A stretch of 38,456 nucleotides of DNA from Lachnospiraceae bacterium UBA7054 (GTDB lineage Bacteria > Bacillota > Clostridia > Lachnospirales > Lachnospiraceae): the NCBI GenBank assembly GCA_002492725.1, contig DLAF01000054.1, positions 1-38,456 on the forward strand, in the 5' to 3' direction. Below the pieces are notes generated by a model. It was not told where the DNA came from and searched no databases. It was given only the letters and a program-made list of their open reading frames with translations. The position numbers were made by a program, and so were the translations under genes. Of the stretch, positions 1-8,200 are shown one piece after another (the stretch's first letter is position 1; each line of letters opens with the position of its first letter).

Positions 1-26
1 GTGCGCCGCCGGGCACACTACAGACA

Positions 27-59
27 GGGAGCGTCGATGTGATACGACGCTCCCCTTTT
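27..59 (+). terminator. Rho-independent terminator of an upstream plus-strand gene
   Basis: A perfect 10-bp stem (27-36 with 45-54) closes an 8-nt loop and is followed by CTTTT at 55-59. The T-run lies on the plus strand, so it ends a plus-strand transcript entering from left of the window. It also separates that transcript from the convergent L,D-transpeptidase gene. Confidence 0.75.
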
Positions 60-71
60 ATATGGAATCTC

Positions 72-914
72 TTATTCTAAATCATCTGTTCCTTCAATTG
101 TTTCGATTTCCCTGGCAATTCTTCCTTCATCCATCCCGCAAGTGACATAATGTTCATATAGCGCTTCTTTATCATAACCGAAGACTTTCCGCAAATCCGG
201 ATATCGGTCCGCATATGCCACATAGTCAAACTCATCCATTGTCCCCGTAAACGGAACCGCTATCACACCGTCTCCGCCAAACCAGGGATTTTCAGCGCTG
301 TCATCCGTCGGATCCCATAATCGGTACGGAGAGTCCGGCTCTATTTTTTCAGCAGTCGGTTTCCCCAGTTCTCCGGCTTCCTCCGTATCGGAATACACAA
401 CTACCTTTGTGCCCGGCTTGCAATTATCATAAATCCATTTTGCGTCTTCCGCTGCCAGTCTGACACAGCCAAGCGACGCGTTTTCTCCCAGGCGATTGTA
501 TTCTTCCCACTTTAACGTATCCGGCGAATCTTCTATGTAAGGTACGGAGTGAAACAGGATCTTTCTGTTAAAGCGCACGGCATATCTGCCAAAAGTATCA
601 TCCACCATCCTGCGCCATTCATAATAATCGGAAGTGCGAAACGTTCCTTCCGGTGTCGCGGATTCCTCGCGCCCGCAGGAGCAGACCATCGCCTTGACCG
701 GCGTAAGGGAGCCGTCCTCATCCTGCTGCTTAATGGTAACACAGTTTAGCACCCTGTTCACATAGACCACATAATCCGGTCTGTCATCGACAATCTCGCC
801 TTCCTCTTCTATTTCCGGCAGTTGTGCCGCCCGGACATCCTTTCCCATACCCGGATAACATAACATGGCTGCACATATTACGACCGCAAGTATCTTTCTG
901 TCTTTTCTCATCAT
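72..914 (-). CDS. L,D-transpeptidase (YkuD family), secreted
   Basis: The protein starts with a basic MMRKDRK stretch and a hydrophobic signal segment, so it is probably exported. A YkuD catalytic domain follows, with the substrate His in a FHSVPY motif and the nucleophile Cys in ASLGCVRL. The usual His before GC (SHGC) is Leu here, a variant I believe occurs in Firmicutes. Members form 3-3 peptidoglycan cross-links or attach proteins to the wall through a Cys acyl-enzyme. The last 50 residues (DYVAYADRYPDLRKVFGYD onwards) form a Tyr-rich acidic module of a type often attached to clostridial wall enzymes. The start is the ATG at 914, about 11 nt after AGAAGGGA. A TTG at 923 is too close to that site. 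It follows thrC on the same strand after about 115 bp. Confidence 0.88.
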   Translation of the reverse strand: MMRKDRKILAVVICAAMLCYPGMGKDVRAAQLPEIEEEGEIVDDRPDYVVYVNRVLNCVTIKQQDEDGSLTPVKAMVCSCGREESATPEGTFRTSDYYEWRRMVDDTFGRYAVRFNRKILFHSVPYIEDSPDTLKWEEYNRLGENASLGCVRLAAEDAKWIYDNCKPGTKVVVYSDTEEAGELGKPTAEKIEPDSPYRLWDPTDDSAENPWFGGDGVIAVPFTGTMDEFDYVAYADRYPDLRKVFGYDKEALYEHYVTCGMDEGRIAREIETIEGTDDLE

Positions 915-940
915 GTAATACAATGTCCCTTCTATCTTAT

Positions 941-977
941 GATTGTTTTTTCATGCTCCCCCTGCGCGAAAACAATC
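941..977 (-). repeat. Inverted repeat between thrC and the L,D-transpeptidase gene
   Basis: GATTGTTTT at 941-949 is exactly complementary to AAAACAATC at 969-977 around a 19-nt C/G-rich loop. It lies after the thrC stop and before the transpeptidase start. No T-run follows the minus-strand stem, so it could be an operator or a weak terminator. Confidence 0.4.
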
Positions 978-1028
978 CTTTTATTTGTTTCACTCCTCCA
1001 TCGGCATCGTCAAAAATATACGTTCCAA

Positions 1029-2519
1029 TCATCCAATGCCGAGGAACTGTTTCACGACTGCCTTCATCTCCGTCTTATCGCACACATGATCGTGCAGAAC
1101 CGGCGCGGTACGAATCTCCTCAACTGCCTTCGGCACAGCCACATTCGCGATTCGCGACAGCTCGTCCACCAGTTCAAAATCACCCATGGCATCATACTTC
1201 GGATCTATGGCGTTCATCACGCTCCTAGTAAACTTGAAAGGACTTGCCGTGGAAGCGATCACCGTCTTTGTATTATCCTTTGTGTCCGCCACATACTTCT
1301 GATACACGGCGCTTGCAACCGCCGTGTGGGGATCCAGCACATAGCCCGTATTTTCATACATCGCTTTGATCCGGTTCGCCGTCTCCTGCTCGTTGGCAAA
1401 ATTACCATAAAAATCGGCAAGCTGCTCTCTCATTTCCGGGGTGATCTGATAACTTCCCTGCTCAGCCAGGCTCTTCATCATCTGCGCATTCTTTTCCGGG
1501 TCGCTTCCCGCGATGCGGTAGATCAGGCGCTCTAAGTTGCTGGAAATCAAAATATCCATAGAGGGAGAGCTGGTCAGTTTGAATTCCCGGTTTCTGTCAT
1601 AGTCTCCCGTTTGGAAGAAATCAAACAACACTTTATTTTCGTTGGAAGCGCAGATCAGTTTGCCGATCGGCACGCCCATATTCTTCGCATAAAAGGCCGC
1701 CAGAATGTTTCCGAAATTGCCGGTGGGAACAACCACATTAATCTTTTCCCCATCCGCAATCTTTCCTTCTTTCAAAAGCTGCGCGCAGGCATAGACATAA
1801 TAGACAATCTGCGGCACCAGCCGGCCGATATTGATGGAATTGGCGGAAGAAAACTGCAGACCGTGCGCTGCCATCTCCCCTGCCAGTTCTTTATCGTTAA
1901 ACAATTTTTTTACGCCTGTCTGGGCATCGTCAAAATTGCCATGGATACCGACCACAAAGGTGTTGTCTCCCTTCTGGGTCACCATCTGTTTCTCCTGAAT
2001 AGGGCTGACGCCGTTTTTCGGATAAAAGACGATGATTTTCGTACCCGGCACATCTGTGAACCCCGCCAGAGCCGCCTTGCCTGTGTCGCCGGAGGTAGCC
2101 GTTAAGATCACGATCTCATTCTCCACGTGGTTCTTTTTCGCGGAAGTAATCATCAGATGAGGCAGGATTGACAACGCCATATCCTTAAAAGCGATGGTCG
2201 CTCCGTGAAACAGCTCCAGATAATAAGTACCCTCTGCTTCCACAAGCGGCGCGATCACATCCGTGTCAAATTTGGCATCGTAAGCTTTTGCGATGCAGGT
2301 TTTTAGCTCCTCTTCCGTAAAATCCGTAAGAAACAGCTTCATCACTTCGTAGGCCGTTCCCTGATAGCTCATATCCGCAAGCTCCCTCATGCTGCGGGAA
2401 AGCGCAGGAATGTGATCCGGCACGAAGAGTCCGCCGTCTGCCGACAGACCTTGCAAAATCGCCTGCGAAGCGGTAATCTTTTTGCTGCCATCTCTCGTGC
2501 TGCTGTATAAAACTTCCAT
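1029..2519 (-). CDS. thrC: Threonine synthase
   Basis: This PLP enzyme converts O-phospho-L-homoserine to L-threonine, the last step of threonine synthesis, in the cytosol. The ~496-aa length and the N-terminal MEVLYSSTRDG match the long (E. coli/yeast) type. The PLP lysine is K112 in the HGATIAFKD motif, and the phosphate-binding TATSGDTGKAA loop and GNFGN motif are present. The start is the ATG at 2519, preceded by AAAGGCGAG at good spacing. Upstream in-frame codons to 2612 lack a site and overlap a likely promoter. The gene stands alone, with no hom or thrB beside it, and lies downstream of a SleB-like hydrolase on the same strand. Confidence 0.96.
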   Translation of the reverse strand: MEVLYSSTRDGSKKITASQAILQGLSADGGLFVPDHIPALSRSMRELADMSYQGTAYEVMKLFLTDFTEEELKTCIAKAYDAKFDTDVIAPLVEAEGTYYLELFHGATIAFKDMALSILPHLMITSAKKNHVENEIVILTATSGDTGKAALAGFTDVPGTKIIVFYPKNGVSPIQEKQMVTQKGDNTFVVGIHGNFDDAQTGVKKLFNDKELAGEMAAHGLQFSSANSINIGRLVPQIVYYVYACAQLLKEGKIADGEKINVVVPTGNFGNILAAFYAKNMGVPIGKLICASNENKVLFDFFQTGDYDRNREFKLTSSPSMDILISSNLERLIYRIAGSDPEKNAQMMKSLAEQGSYQITPEMREQLADFYGNFANEQETANRIKAMYENTGYVLDPHTAVASAVYQKYVADTKDNTKTVIASTASPFKFTRSVMNAIDPKYDAMGDFELVDELSRIANVAVPKAVEEIRTAPVLHDHVCDKTEMKAVVKQFLGIG

Positions 2520-2591
2520 GGTAATCTCGCCTTTCTTCCGTAAATCGTCACAGTGTCTGCGAAAACCGGCTGCCCGCCGATTTCGCCTATG

Positions 2592-2620
2592 AGTGTACCA
2601 CACTTTCCCCACTCACGCAA
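2592..2620 (-). promoter_or_regulatory. Candidate sigma-A promoter of thrC
   Basis: On the minus strand TTGCGT (complement of 2615-2620) and TACACT (complement of 2592-2597) are separated by 17 nt. This places a transcription start about 65 nt upstream of the thrC ATG. The 109-bp gap is too short for a T-box leader. Confidence 0.5.
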
Positions 2621-2628
2621 GAAGACAC

Positions 2629-3249
2629 TTACAAAAAGAACTCGTGATTGCCATAGGAAAAAAGTCTGGTCAGTTTCCTGTCAAACCATTTCAGCCTGTC
2701 GGAGTCTGCCTTTTCACGGGCGCAGAAATACAGCGCTCCCCGTGAGATATCCTCCCCGTAGAGGGCGCGTTCCACCGCTTCCACCGTATCTTCGCTCACG
2801 CGTACATTCTGAAATCTGCCGTCAACCGTTGGGGAAAACTGTGCGATTCCCTTCTCCCTCTGCATGACCACATCCCATACCGAATCCGGAAAAAGCTCAC
2901 TGTTAACACGATTCAGAACGACGTTTGCCACCAGAAGTTTTCCGTCCTGATCCTCACCGCCTGCCTCCGCTTCCACAATCCGAAGCAGCGTATCATAGTC
3001 CTTGTCCGACAACTGATACTTTTTCGTCTGTTCCAATACCTCATAACTGACGACCCGCTGGCCGGAGGATACGCTCTCAAGCATCTCAACAAAACTGTGT
3101 CTGTCCTCTTCCATCGTCTCGTCCAGATATTCCATGCGAAAGGCAGGCTTGGCCGATATCCGATCGATTTTCAGCTCTCTGACGCACAGCCACGACGAGA
3201 GGATCGTCATGCCCGCGAGCAGAAAGCATGTAATACATTTCCTGTACAT
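2629..3249 (-). CDS. SleB-like cell wall hydrolase, membrane-anchored or secreted
   Basis: After a short basic N-terminus and a hydrophobic segment (CFLLAGMTILSSWLCV), the C-terminal ~125 residues match the Hydrolase_2/SleB fold. Features include IVEAEAGGEDQDGKLLVANV, VVLNRV, and the downstream FSPTVDGR and ALYFCAREK elements. SleB-family lytic transglycosylases cleave peptidoglycan, classically spore cortex, and related clostridial proteins act in germination or wall turnover. At ~206 aa it is short, with no N-terminal peptidoglycan-binding domain. The start is uncertain: the ATG at 3249 begins directly before the signal segment and has GGTG 6 nt upstream. ATGs at 3261 and 3306 have no visible ribosome site. 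Confidence 0.85.
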   Translation of the reverse strand: MYRKCITCFLLAGMTILSSWLCVRELKIDRISAKPAFRMEYLDETMEEDRHSFVEMLESVSSGQRVVSYEVLEQTKKYQLSDKDYDTLLRIVEAEAGGEDQDGKLLVANVVLNRVNSELFPDSVWDVVMQREKGIAQFSPTVDGRFQNVRVSEDTVEAVERALYGEDISRGALYFCAREKADSDRLKWFDRKLTRLFSYGNHEFFL

Positions 3250-3369
3250 TTTTTTCACCATTTCGAAGCTTTTGTTGTTTTTCAATTTTGCTTCGTTTAG
3301 AAACATTACTGCACAAACAGCTTGTTACAACAATATTCTATGCCGTTAACAGGAAAAATATTTCAGAAT

Positions 3370-3397
3370 TTGTTTTTTTTCTCAAAAATGGTACAAT
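3370..3397 (+). promoter_or_regulatory. Candidate promoter of the AP2-like gene
   Basis: TTGTTT (3370-3375) and TACAAT (3392-3397) are 16 nt apart on the plus strand, in the divergent gap before the AP2-like gene. AAGGAGG at 3405-3411 lies 9 nt before its ATG. Confidence 0.45.
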
Positions 3398-3419
3398 CAT
3401 AGAAAAGGAGGACTGCGTT

Positions 3420-4217
3420 ATGAAAGAGCCGCTGGCAGGTGTATATACGGCAAAACGCAAAGATGGGACCGTCTATTTCCGCGCCTCATTAACTTATCGC
3501 AATAAACACATCAGTCTGGGGAGTCATGTCGAAAAAGAGAAGGCACACGAGATGTACCTTGCCGCCTCTGCCCTTTTGCGAGACGATGCGATCCGGCTGG
3601 AAGACTATGAAGAGACCTCTCCCCTTCCTTTTCTTAAGTGGGTCAGTCTCATCAATTTCAGGGACAACGGCATCTATCTTGCCACCCCCATTTACATTCG
3701 CCCGCATTTTTTTTATTATTACTTTTCGCCTACAGATTTCTTTCTCTTTGATAAAGACGATCTGTTCTACTATGCCTCCCGCAAAATTTCCAGACGCGGA
3801 GGCCACTGTTTCGTGGCGGATTACGGTATGCAGATAAACATCCTAAGCCGTTACGGCATCAAAAGCTATGCCGTGGAAGGCCGCGACTACCGCTTTATCA
3901 ACGGCAACCGAAATGATCTGCGCTACGAAAACATCGAGGTGATCAATCGCTTTCACGGTGTACAGGCCATTCAGGAAAAGGGACAGACTCTTTATCAGGT
4001 CAAGATTCATGTAAAAGGCAATGTGAAGGTCGGCGTCTACGCCTCCGAAATCGAAGCCGCCGTCGCCTATAACAAGGCCATCGATCTGTTGAAAAAGGCC
4101 GGCATAGACAAGGCTTACACTCCCAATTACATGGAGAATCTGTCGCCTGATGCCTATGCCGGTCTCTATGCTTCTGTCCGGGTGTCACCCCGTCTTACTT
4201 CTTACCGTTCCGAGTAG
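3420..4217 (+). CDS. AP2-like DNA-binding protein related to HNH homing endonucleases
   Basis: This 265-aa protein has two segments resembling the AP2 fold (three strands and a helix). One is at residues ~7-53 (GVYTAKRKDG...ISLGSHVEKEKAHEMYLAA) and one at ~178-224 (GVQAIQ...GVYASEIEAAVAYNKAI). Between them, FINGNRNDLRYENIEVI resembles the NG(x)2D(x)R(x)ENL strip next to the HNH site in phage-type endonucleases. I see no clear catalytic HNH histidines, so DNA binding without cutting is likely. The start at 3420 has a strong AAGGAGG. The last 16 bp overlap the convergent GH25-like gene. No DNA target or mobile-element ends are visible. The assignment rests on fold-like patterns only. Confidence 0.65.
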   Translation: MKEPLAGVYTAKRKDGTVYFRASLTYRNKHISLGSHVEKEKAHEMYLAASALLRDDAIRLEDYEETSPLPFLKWVSLINFRDNGIYLATPIYIRPHFFYYYFSPTDFFLFDKDDLFYYASRKISRRGGHCFVADYGMQINILSRYGIKSYAVEGRDYRFINGNRNDLRYENIEVINRFHGVQAIQEKGQTLYQVKIHVKGNVKVGVYASEIEAAVAYNKAIDLLKKAGIDKAYTPNYMENLSPDAYAGLYASVRVSPRLTSYRSE

Positions 4218-5362
4218 CCGATAAAACAGATATTCAAATCTGCTCCGCCGTCTATTCCATTTAATATGCCATCCGTATCGTACTGCCACATGGCGTAGCG
4301 GTAAGGATAATCCGGAATATCTTCCTCCTGTGAAAGCCATACGTCATAGTCCTGCAGCTTAGAAAGATCTACTTCCTTCAAAAACCACTCCTTATCTCCG
4401 TAGACCATGGGCACATAGCCTGCCGCCTTTACCGCCTCCAAAAAGCTGATGGTAATATTCGTTTTATCCTCACGGCCAAGGCCCTCGATGCGTGACGTGT
4501 CATTTGACACAAAGCCCATGTTAAAGGCAACAGGGTACTTTACCTTACCCCGATAGGGTTCCAGATTCTGCACCACAAAATTGGCCTCCTGCACAGCCTC
4601 ATCCTGCGTGATGGCCTGAGAATAGAAATAAATGCCGACATCCAACCCGGCCTCCAATGCACCGTCTATATTTTCCTTGAAATTCTCATCCAAGGCAATC
4701 TGCCCCGAGCTGTAGCCGCGGCTTCCCAGACGGATCATCACATAATCGATTCCCGCCGCTTTCAGGCTTGGAAAATGAATCTTGCCCGTATGCTTGGAGA
4801 TGTCCGCTCCCACATAGGAAATCTTCCTGCCGTTTTCCATATAGCGCTTTAAACCCGCATTATCCTCCATCTTGGTAAAGTCAAGCGTGCTTTTCTTCAG
4901 ATAAGGACTGATCAGTACCCACTCCTCCGATCCGTCACGATTCGTGATCAGCGTATGTTTTCCGTCTGTCGCCGGATCGTTTCTGGCTTCCTCCTCTTTC
5001 TGTCGGTCGGCTTCTTTCTCCTTCTCCGCCTTTTCGGTATAGGGATTTTGATAAGTCTTTTTCTCTGTCTCCTCTTCGGCTTCTTCCGTCTCTTCAGGGT
5101 ACATATCCCAGAAGTCCAGATCCTCGGCACGCCGTTTGGGGGCAGCGGCTTCTTCCTGCACCGCCGCAAGCTCCTCCTGAATCGCAGCTTCCTCCTTCTG
5201 CTTCTGTGCCTCCTTCAGGTATTCGCTGCCGCTCCGCTTATTGTCATTGCCCTTGAATACGGCAAACAGAACAATTAAAATAAAGGCGGACACACCGATG
5301 ACCATATAAATCATGGAGGGCCCCATGCCGCCTCCTGCTTCCTCTTCTCCCGGTAATTTCAT
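4202..5362 (-). CDS. Membrane-anchored GH25-fold (lysozyme-like) protein, probably not catalytic
   Basis: Residues ~18-37 form one membrane helix. Residues ~46-128 are a charged Glu/Lys-rich stalk, and ~182-385 form a GH25 (Cellosyl-type muramidase) barrel. The first catalytic Asp is kept (GADIS, D187). The strand that normally carries the catalytic D-x-E (PVVLDVE type) reads PVAFNMG here, so both acids are replaced (N281, G283). The ending WQYDTDG...NGIDGGADLN matches the family. The orientation (short N-terminus inside, barrel outside) suggests a peptidoglycan-binding or scaffolding role. The start at 5362 has AAAGGAA upstream. The gene overlaps the convergent AP2-like gene by 16 bp at its 3' end. 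Confidence 0.82.
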   Translation of the reverse strand: MKLPGEEEAGGGMGPSMIYMVIGVSAFILIVLFAVFKGNDNKRSGSEYLKEAQKQKEEAAIQEELAAVQEEAAAPKRRAEDLDFWDMYPEETEEAEEETEKKTYQNPYTEKAEKEKEADRQKEEEARNDPATDGKHTLITNRDGSEEWVLISPYLKKSTLDFTKMEDNAGLKRYMENGRKISYVGADISKHTGKIHFPSLKAAGIDYVMIRLGSRGYSSGQIALDENFKENIDGALEAGLDVGIYFYSQAITQDEAVQEANFVVQNLEPYRGKVKYPVAFNMGFVSNDTSRIEGLGREDKTNITISFLEAVKAAGYVPMVYGDKEWFLKEVDLSKLQDYDVWLSQEEDIPDYPYRYAMWQYDTDGILNGIDGGADLNICFIGYSER

Positions 5363-5548
5363 AACTCGGTTATTCCTTTCTACAGCAATGTATTTATGCT
5401 ATTTGTACCATTTCCATAACCACTTCAAAAATTTCGCAAACATCTGTGACACATAGAATAAACTGTATTTTCATTCGAAGATATGATACCATGATATCAG
5501 AGAATTGGCAACTTGACAGGAAACAGCAAAATATGGAGACAGCTTACC

Positions 5549-6382
5549 ATGAAAGATTCCACCAGAGAAAGTCTCAGTTATTGGGGCTTATACGCACGGA
5601 TGCTGCGGGTCAAGAAAGAGATCAAACCGCAGGCGGTATCGTTTGGCAATGACAAACAGCAGTATTTTTTATATTATGCACCAAAAAACCTCACAAGCGA
5701 TAAAGTGATTCTCTGGGTACACGGCGGCGGATGGAATGCCGGCAGCCCGAAAACGTTTGACTTTGTCGGTCAATGTATTGCAAAGCAGGGCTACCGTTTC
5801 CTCTCTCTTGGGTACAGGCTCTCACCCAAAAACAAATATCCCTGTCAAATCGAAGATGTGTGCAGCGGATACAGGGCTGCAATTACCTATTTAGAACAAC
5901 AGGGGATTGATACTTCAAAGGTGATCGTCTCCGGCCCCTCCGCGGGAGCGCATCTGACTTCCATTTTATGCTACTCCAAAAAGGTACAGGAGACATATGG
6001 CGTTGACCTTTCCCCGGTAATCGGCTTTATCGGCGTCGGCGGCCCCTACTGCTTTTCCAAAAATGACTCCCTGTCCGTAAGGTTACTTCTGAATCAACTG
6101 TTTGCAAAAGACTATGACCGGACGCAGGGCGAGCCCTGCGCGCTTTTGGCTAAAAGTGAGATTCCCATGCTGCTCATTCAGAGTAAACATGACGGACTGA
6201 TTTCTTATTCCTGTGCGGAAGCATTTTATCAGAAGGCGCAGACATTAGATATTCCCAGCGAACTTTATTCTGTAACAGATAAAAAGAATACGCATTCGTG
6301 GTATACGGCGGGGATGTTTCTGGAAACAAGGGAGACGAACCATGGGTTAGATAAATTCTTCTCGTGGATTGAAAATTTGTAA
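5549..6382 (+). CDS. Alpha/beta hydrolase (HSL-like esterase)
   Basis: A 277-aa cytosolic hydrolase of the hormone-sensitive lipase/carboxylesterase group. The oxyanion motif HGGGW is at residues 58-62, the nucleophile Ser131 is in GPSAGAH, Asp215 is in SKHDGL and His249 is in NTHSW, giving a full catalytic triad. There is no signal peptide. Members hydrolyse short-chain esters, and the substrate cannot be told from the sequence. The ATG at 5549 is preferred, with GGAGA about 10 nt upstream. An in-frame TTG at 5515-5513 would add 12 residues but has no good site. It is divergent from the GH25-like gene, and apbE follows after 68 bp on the same strand. Confidence 0.88.
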   Translation: MKDSTRESLSYWGLYARMLRVKKEIKPQAVSFGNDKQQYFLYYAPKNLTSDKVILWVHGGGWNAGSPKTFDFVGQCIAKQGYRFLSLGYRLSPKNKYPCQIEDVCSGYRAAITYLEQQGIDTSKVIVSGPSAGAHLTSILCYSKKVQETYGVDLSPVIGFIGVGGPYCFSKNDSLSVRLLLNQLFAKDYDRTQGEPCALLAKSEIPMLLIQSKHDGLISYSCAEAFYQKAQTLDIPSELYSVTDKKNTHSWYTAGMFLETRETNHGLDKFFSWIENL

Positions 6383-6418
6383 TATGTTTTCATTTGGTAA
6401 TGATAACAAAATGACGCA

Positions 6419-6465
6419 ATGAAATCATTTCACATAAGAAAGCAAAACATATGAAACCATTTCAT
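6419..6465 (+). repeat. Two near-identical palindromes at the apbE start
   Basis: ATGAAATCATTTCAC (6419-6433) contains the perfect 13-bp palindrome TGAAATCATTTCA. ATGAAACCATTTCAT (6451-6465) repeats it with two differences, starting at the apbE start codon. A smaller palindrome, TCATTTGGTAATGA, lies at 6390-6403. They could be operator sites. The second copy may partly reflect coding sequence. Confidence 0.4.
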
Positions 6466-7506
6466 TCTATAAAACAAAACGTGCATATCGTATGGCTCAA
6501 TGCTGCGCTTATAGCGGCTCTTATTCTGAATTCGGCCATTCTGACCAGCTGCGCCCGAAACACGGAGCCAATTTCTCGAACGGGGTTTTACTTTGACACG
6601 GTGATTCAGATCACCCTGTATGACACAGAGAATGAGGCGGTTATGGATGGGTGCTTTGCGCTGGCGGAGAAATATGAGAACCTTTTCAGCGCCACAAAAG
6701 AAGGGTCGGATGTGTGGAAGATCAACCATGCAGACGGTGAAACGGTCACGGTATCGGAGGAGACGGTCAAGCTTCTTATTTGGGCAGCGGATTATGCCAA
6801 CACGACAGAAGGAAAAATAGACCCCACCATCCGCCCGGTCAGCAAACTATGGGACTTTGGCTCCGAAGGGAATGCACATATACCGCAAGATGCCGCCATC
6901 AAAGAAGCGCTCTCCCATGTTTCTTATGACAATATCCGCTTTGGCGTCGCCCCCTCGGATGAGACAGGCGAACCCGTCTACCGCACCGTCACCCTGATTG
7001 ACCCCGACGCCGCCGTTGATCTCGGCTTTATCGCCAAAGGCTATATTGCCGATAAAATGAAAGAATATCTTCTCTCGCAGGGGATAGAAAGCGCCTGCAT
7101 CAGTCTGGGCGGCAATGTACTTGCCATCGGAGAAAAGCCGGACGGCTCTGCCTTCCGCATCGGTATTCAGGAACCCTTTGCCGAGACAGGAAAAACGCTT
7201 AAAACCATTGAGATCAGAGATACTTCCGTAGTAACCTCCGGCATCTACGAGCGATGTTTCTATGATGAAGACGGTGTGCTTTACCACCATATTCTTGACA
7301 CCACTACCGGCTATCCCGTAAACAATGAACTCGCGGGCGTGACCATTATCTGTCCTTCCTCCGCCAAAGCCGACGCCCTCTCCACTGCCTGCCTGTGTCT
7401 GGGAGCAGAAAAAGGACAGAAACTGCTGGATGCGGAGAAGGACGTGGCATATCTGCTGGTCACGCGGGACGGAGTACAGTATACGTCAGATAATTTTCCG
7501 CAATGA
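6451..7506 (+). CDS. apbE: FAD:protein FMN transferase, lipoprotein
   Basis: ApbE/Ftp transfers FMN from FAD onto a threonine of target proteins outside the membrane. A signal segment (residues ~12-30) ends in the lipobox LTSC, so Cys34 is probably lipidated. The body has the ApbE motifs: GFYFDTVIQ, a KIDPTIRP element, DLGFIAKGYIAD, SLGGNV for flavin, and the metal-site stretch KADALSTACLCLG. The likely substrates are RnfG and RnfD encoded at 26-29 kb in this window, which carry SGATIT and TGAT motifs. The start at 6451 has only a weak site (AAGAAAG). Length (351 aa) is normal. It shares the strand with the esterase just upstream. Confidence 0.94.
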   Translation: MKPFHSIKQNVHIVWLNAALIAALILNSAILTSCARNTEPISRTGFYFDTVIQITLYDTENEAVMDGCFALAEKYENLFSATKEGSDVWKINHADGETVTVSEETVKLLIWAADYANTTEGKIDPTIRPVSKLWDFGSEGNAHIPQDAAIKEALSHVSYDNIRFGVAPSDETGEPVYRTVTLIDPDAAVDLGFIAKGYIADKMKEYLLSQGIESACISLGGNVLAIGEKPDGSAFRIGIQEPFAETGKTLKTIEIRDTSVVTSGIYERCFYDEDGVLYHHILDTTTGYPVNNELAGVTIICPSSAKADALSTACLCLGAEKGQKLLDAEKDVAYLLVTRDGVQYTSDNFPQ

Positions 7507-7547
7507 ACAACCGCATAAGACACTCTCCCCTGCACCCGTCTATATTT

Positions 7548-8060
7548 TTAAAAAAGCAGTAAAAACGGCTGATATACCAATAAAAAGACCAGCACCGCCG
7601 CGACGATCATCGTTGCCATATAGATCACTTTGTTATACGCTTTTCGGTACAGTCCGATACCAAACGCCAAACCAAAGGCGAAATCAAATATCGTCTGTGC
7701 CAGCAGCATATGCCTGTTACACAATACAAACAGACAGGCTGCCGCTTCTGCCAACATGCCGCCTGCGGGCAGCGCATACAGAAAGGAATTGAATCCATTC
7801 TGCCTGTTCCAAAAATACAGGACAAAACTGCCAATGCCGCAGGCAGCTGACAACACAGAATACACAATAAATAATTCTGTCTGAAACGTTCCTTCATTAG
7901 AAAATCTTGCAATCCAAAACCCAAAGAGCGTCGCGACTGACGGTATGCTCCACAGACTTTCTTCGTATGGCAAAAAATCTGTCAGCCGACATAGGACGCC
8001 TACCGCCATACCTATTAGGAATATGATAAAATACGATTTTTTAAGATCCCTTATTTTCAT
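7548..8060 (-). CDS. Small multi-pass membrane protein, function unknown
   Basis: A 170-aa protein with about five hydrophobic helices and short charged loops: after MKIRDLKKSY, then around residues 40-50, 62-82, 93-112 and 116-135, and at the C-terminus. It carries no catalytic motif I recognise. The general plan (about 170 aa, W near the end of the second helix, repeated Gly-rich helices) recalls small DUF-type membrane proteins, but I cannot name the family. It is convergent with apbE and follows the ABC permease gene after 140 bp on the same strand. The start at 8060 has only GGTGG as a possible site. Confidence 0.6.
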   Translation of the reverse strand: MKIRDLKKSYFIIFLIGMAVGVLCRLTDFLPYEESLWSIPSVATLFGFWIARFSNEGTFQTELFIVYSVLSAACGIGSFVLYFWNRQNGFNSFLYALPAGGMLAEAAACLFVLCNRHMLLAQTIFDFAFGLAFGIGLYRKAYNKVIYMATMIVAAVLVFLLVYQPFLLLF

Positions 8061-8200
8061 ATCAGCGCGCCACCATAACCGAAAATGAATCCATCTGTTT
8101 CTTGATATTATTTTATCACCGGAGCGCCTGTAATTCCATAATTTTTACACACTCATACTCCCACAGTTTTTATATTCCGCAAAGAATATTTCCTTCCCTT

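Noticed and set aside
939..1535. A plus-strand open frame inside thrC
   Set aside because: It is antisense to a strongly conserved enzyme and has no recognisable motif.
2520..2628. A possible T-box or threonine leader upstream of thrC
   Set aside because: The gap is only 109 bp and holds a promoter; I found no T-box sequence or terminator-antiterminator pair.
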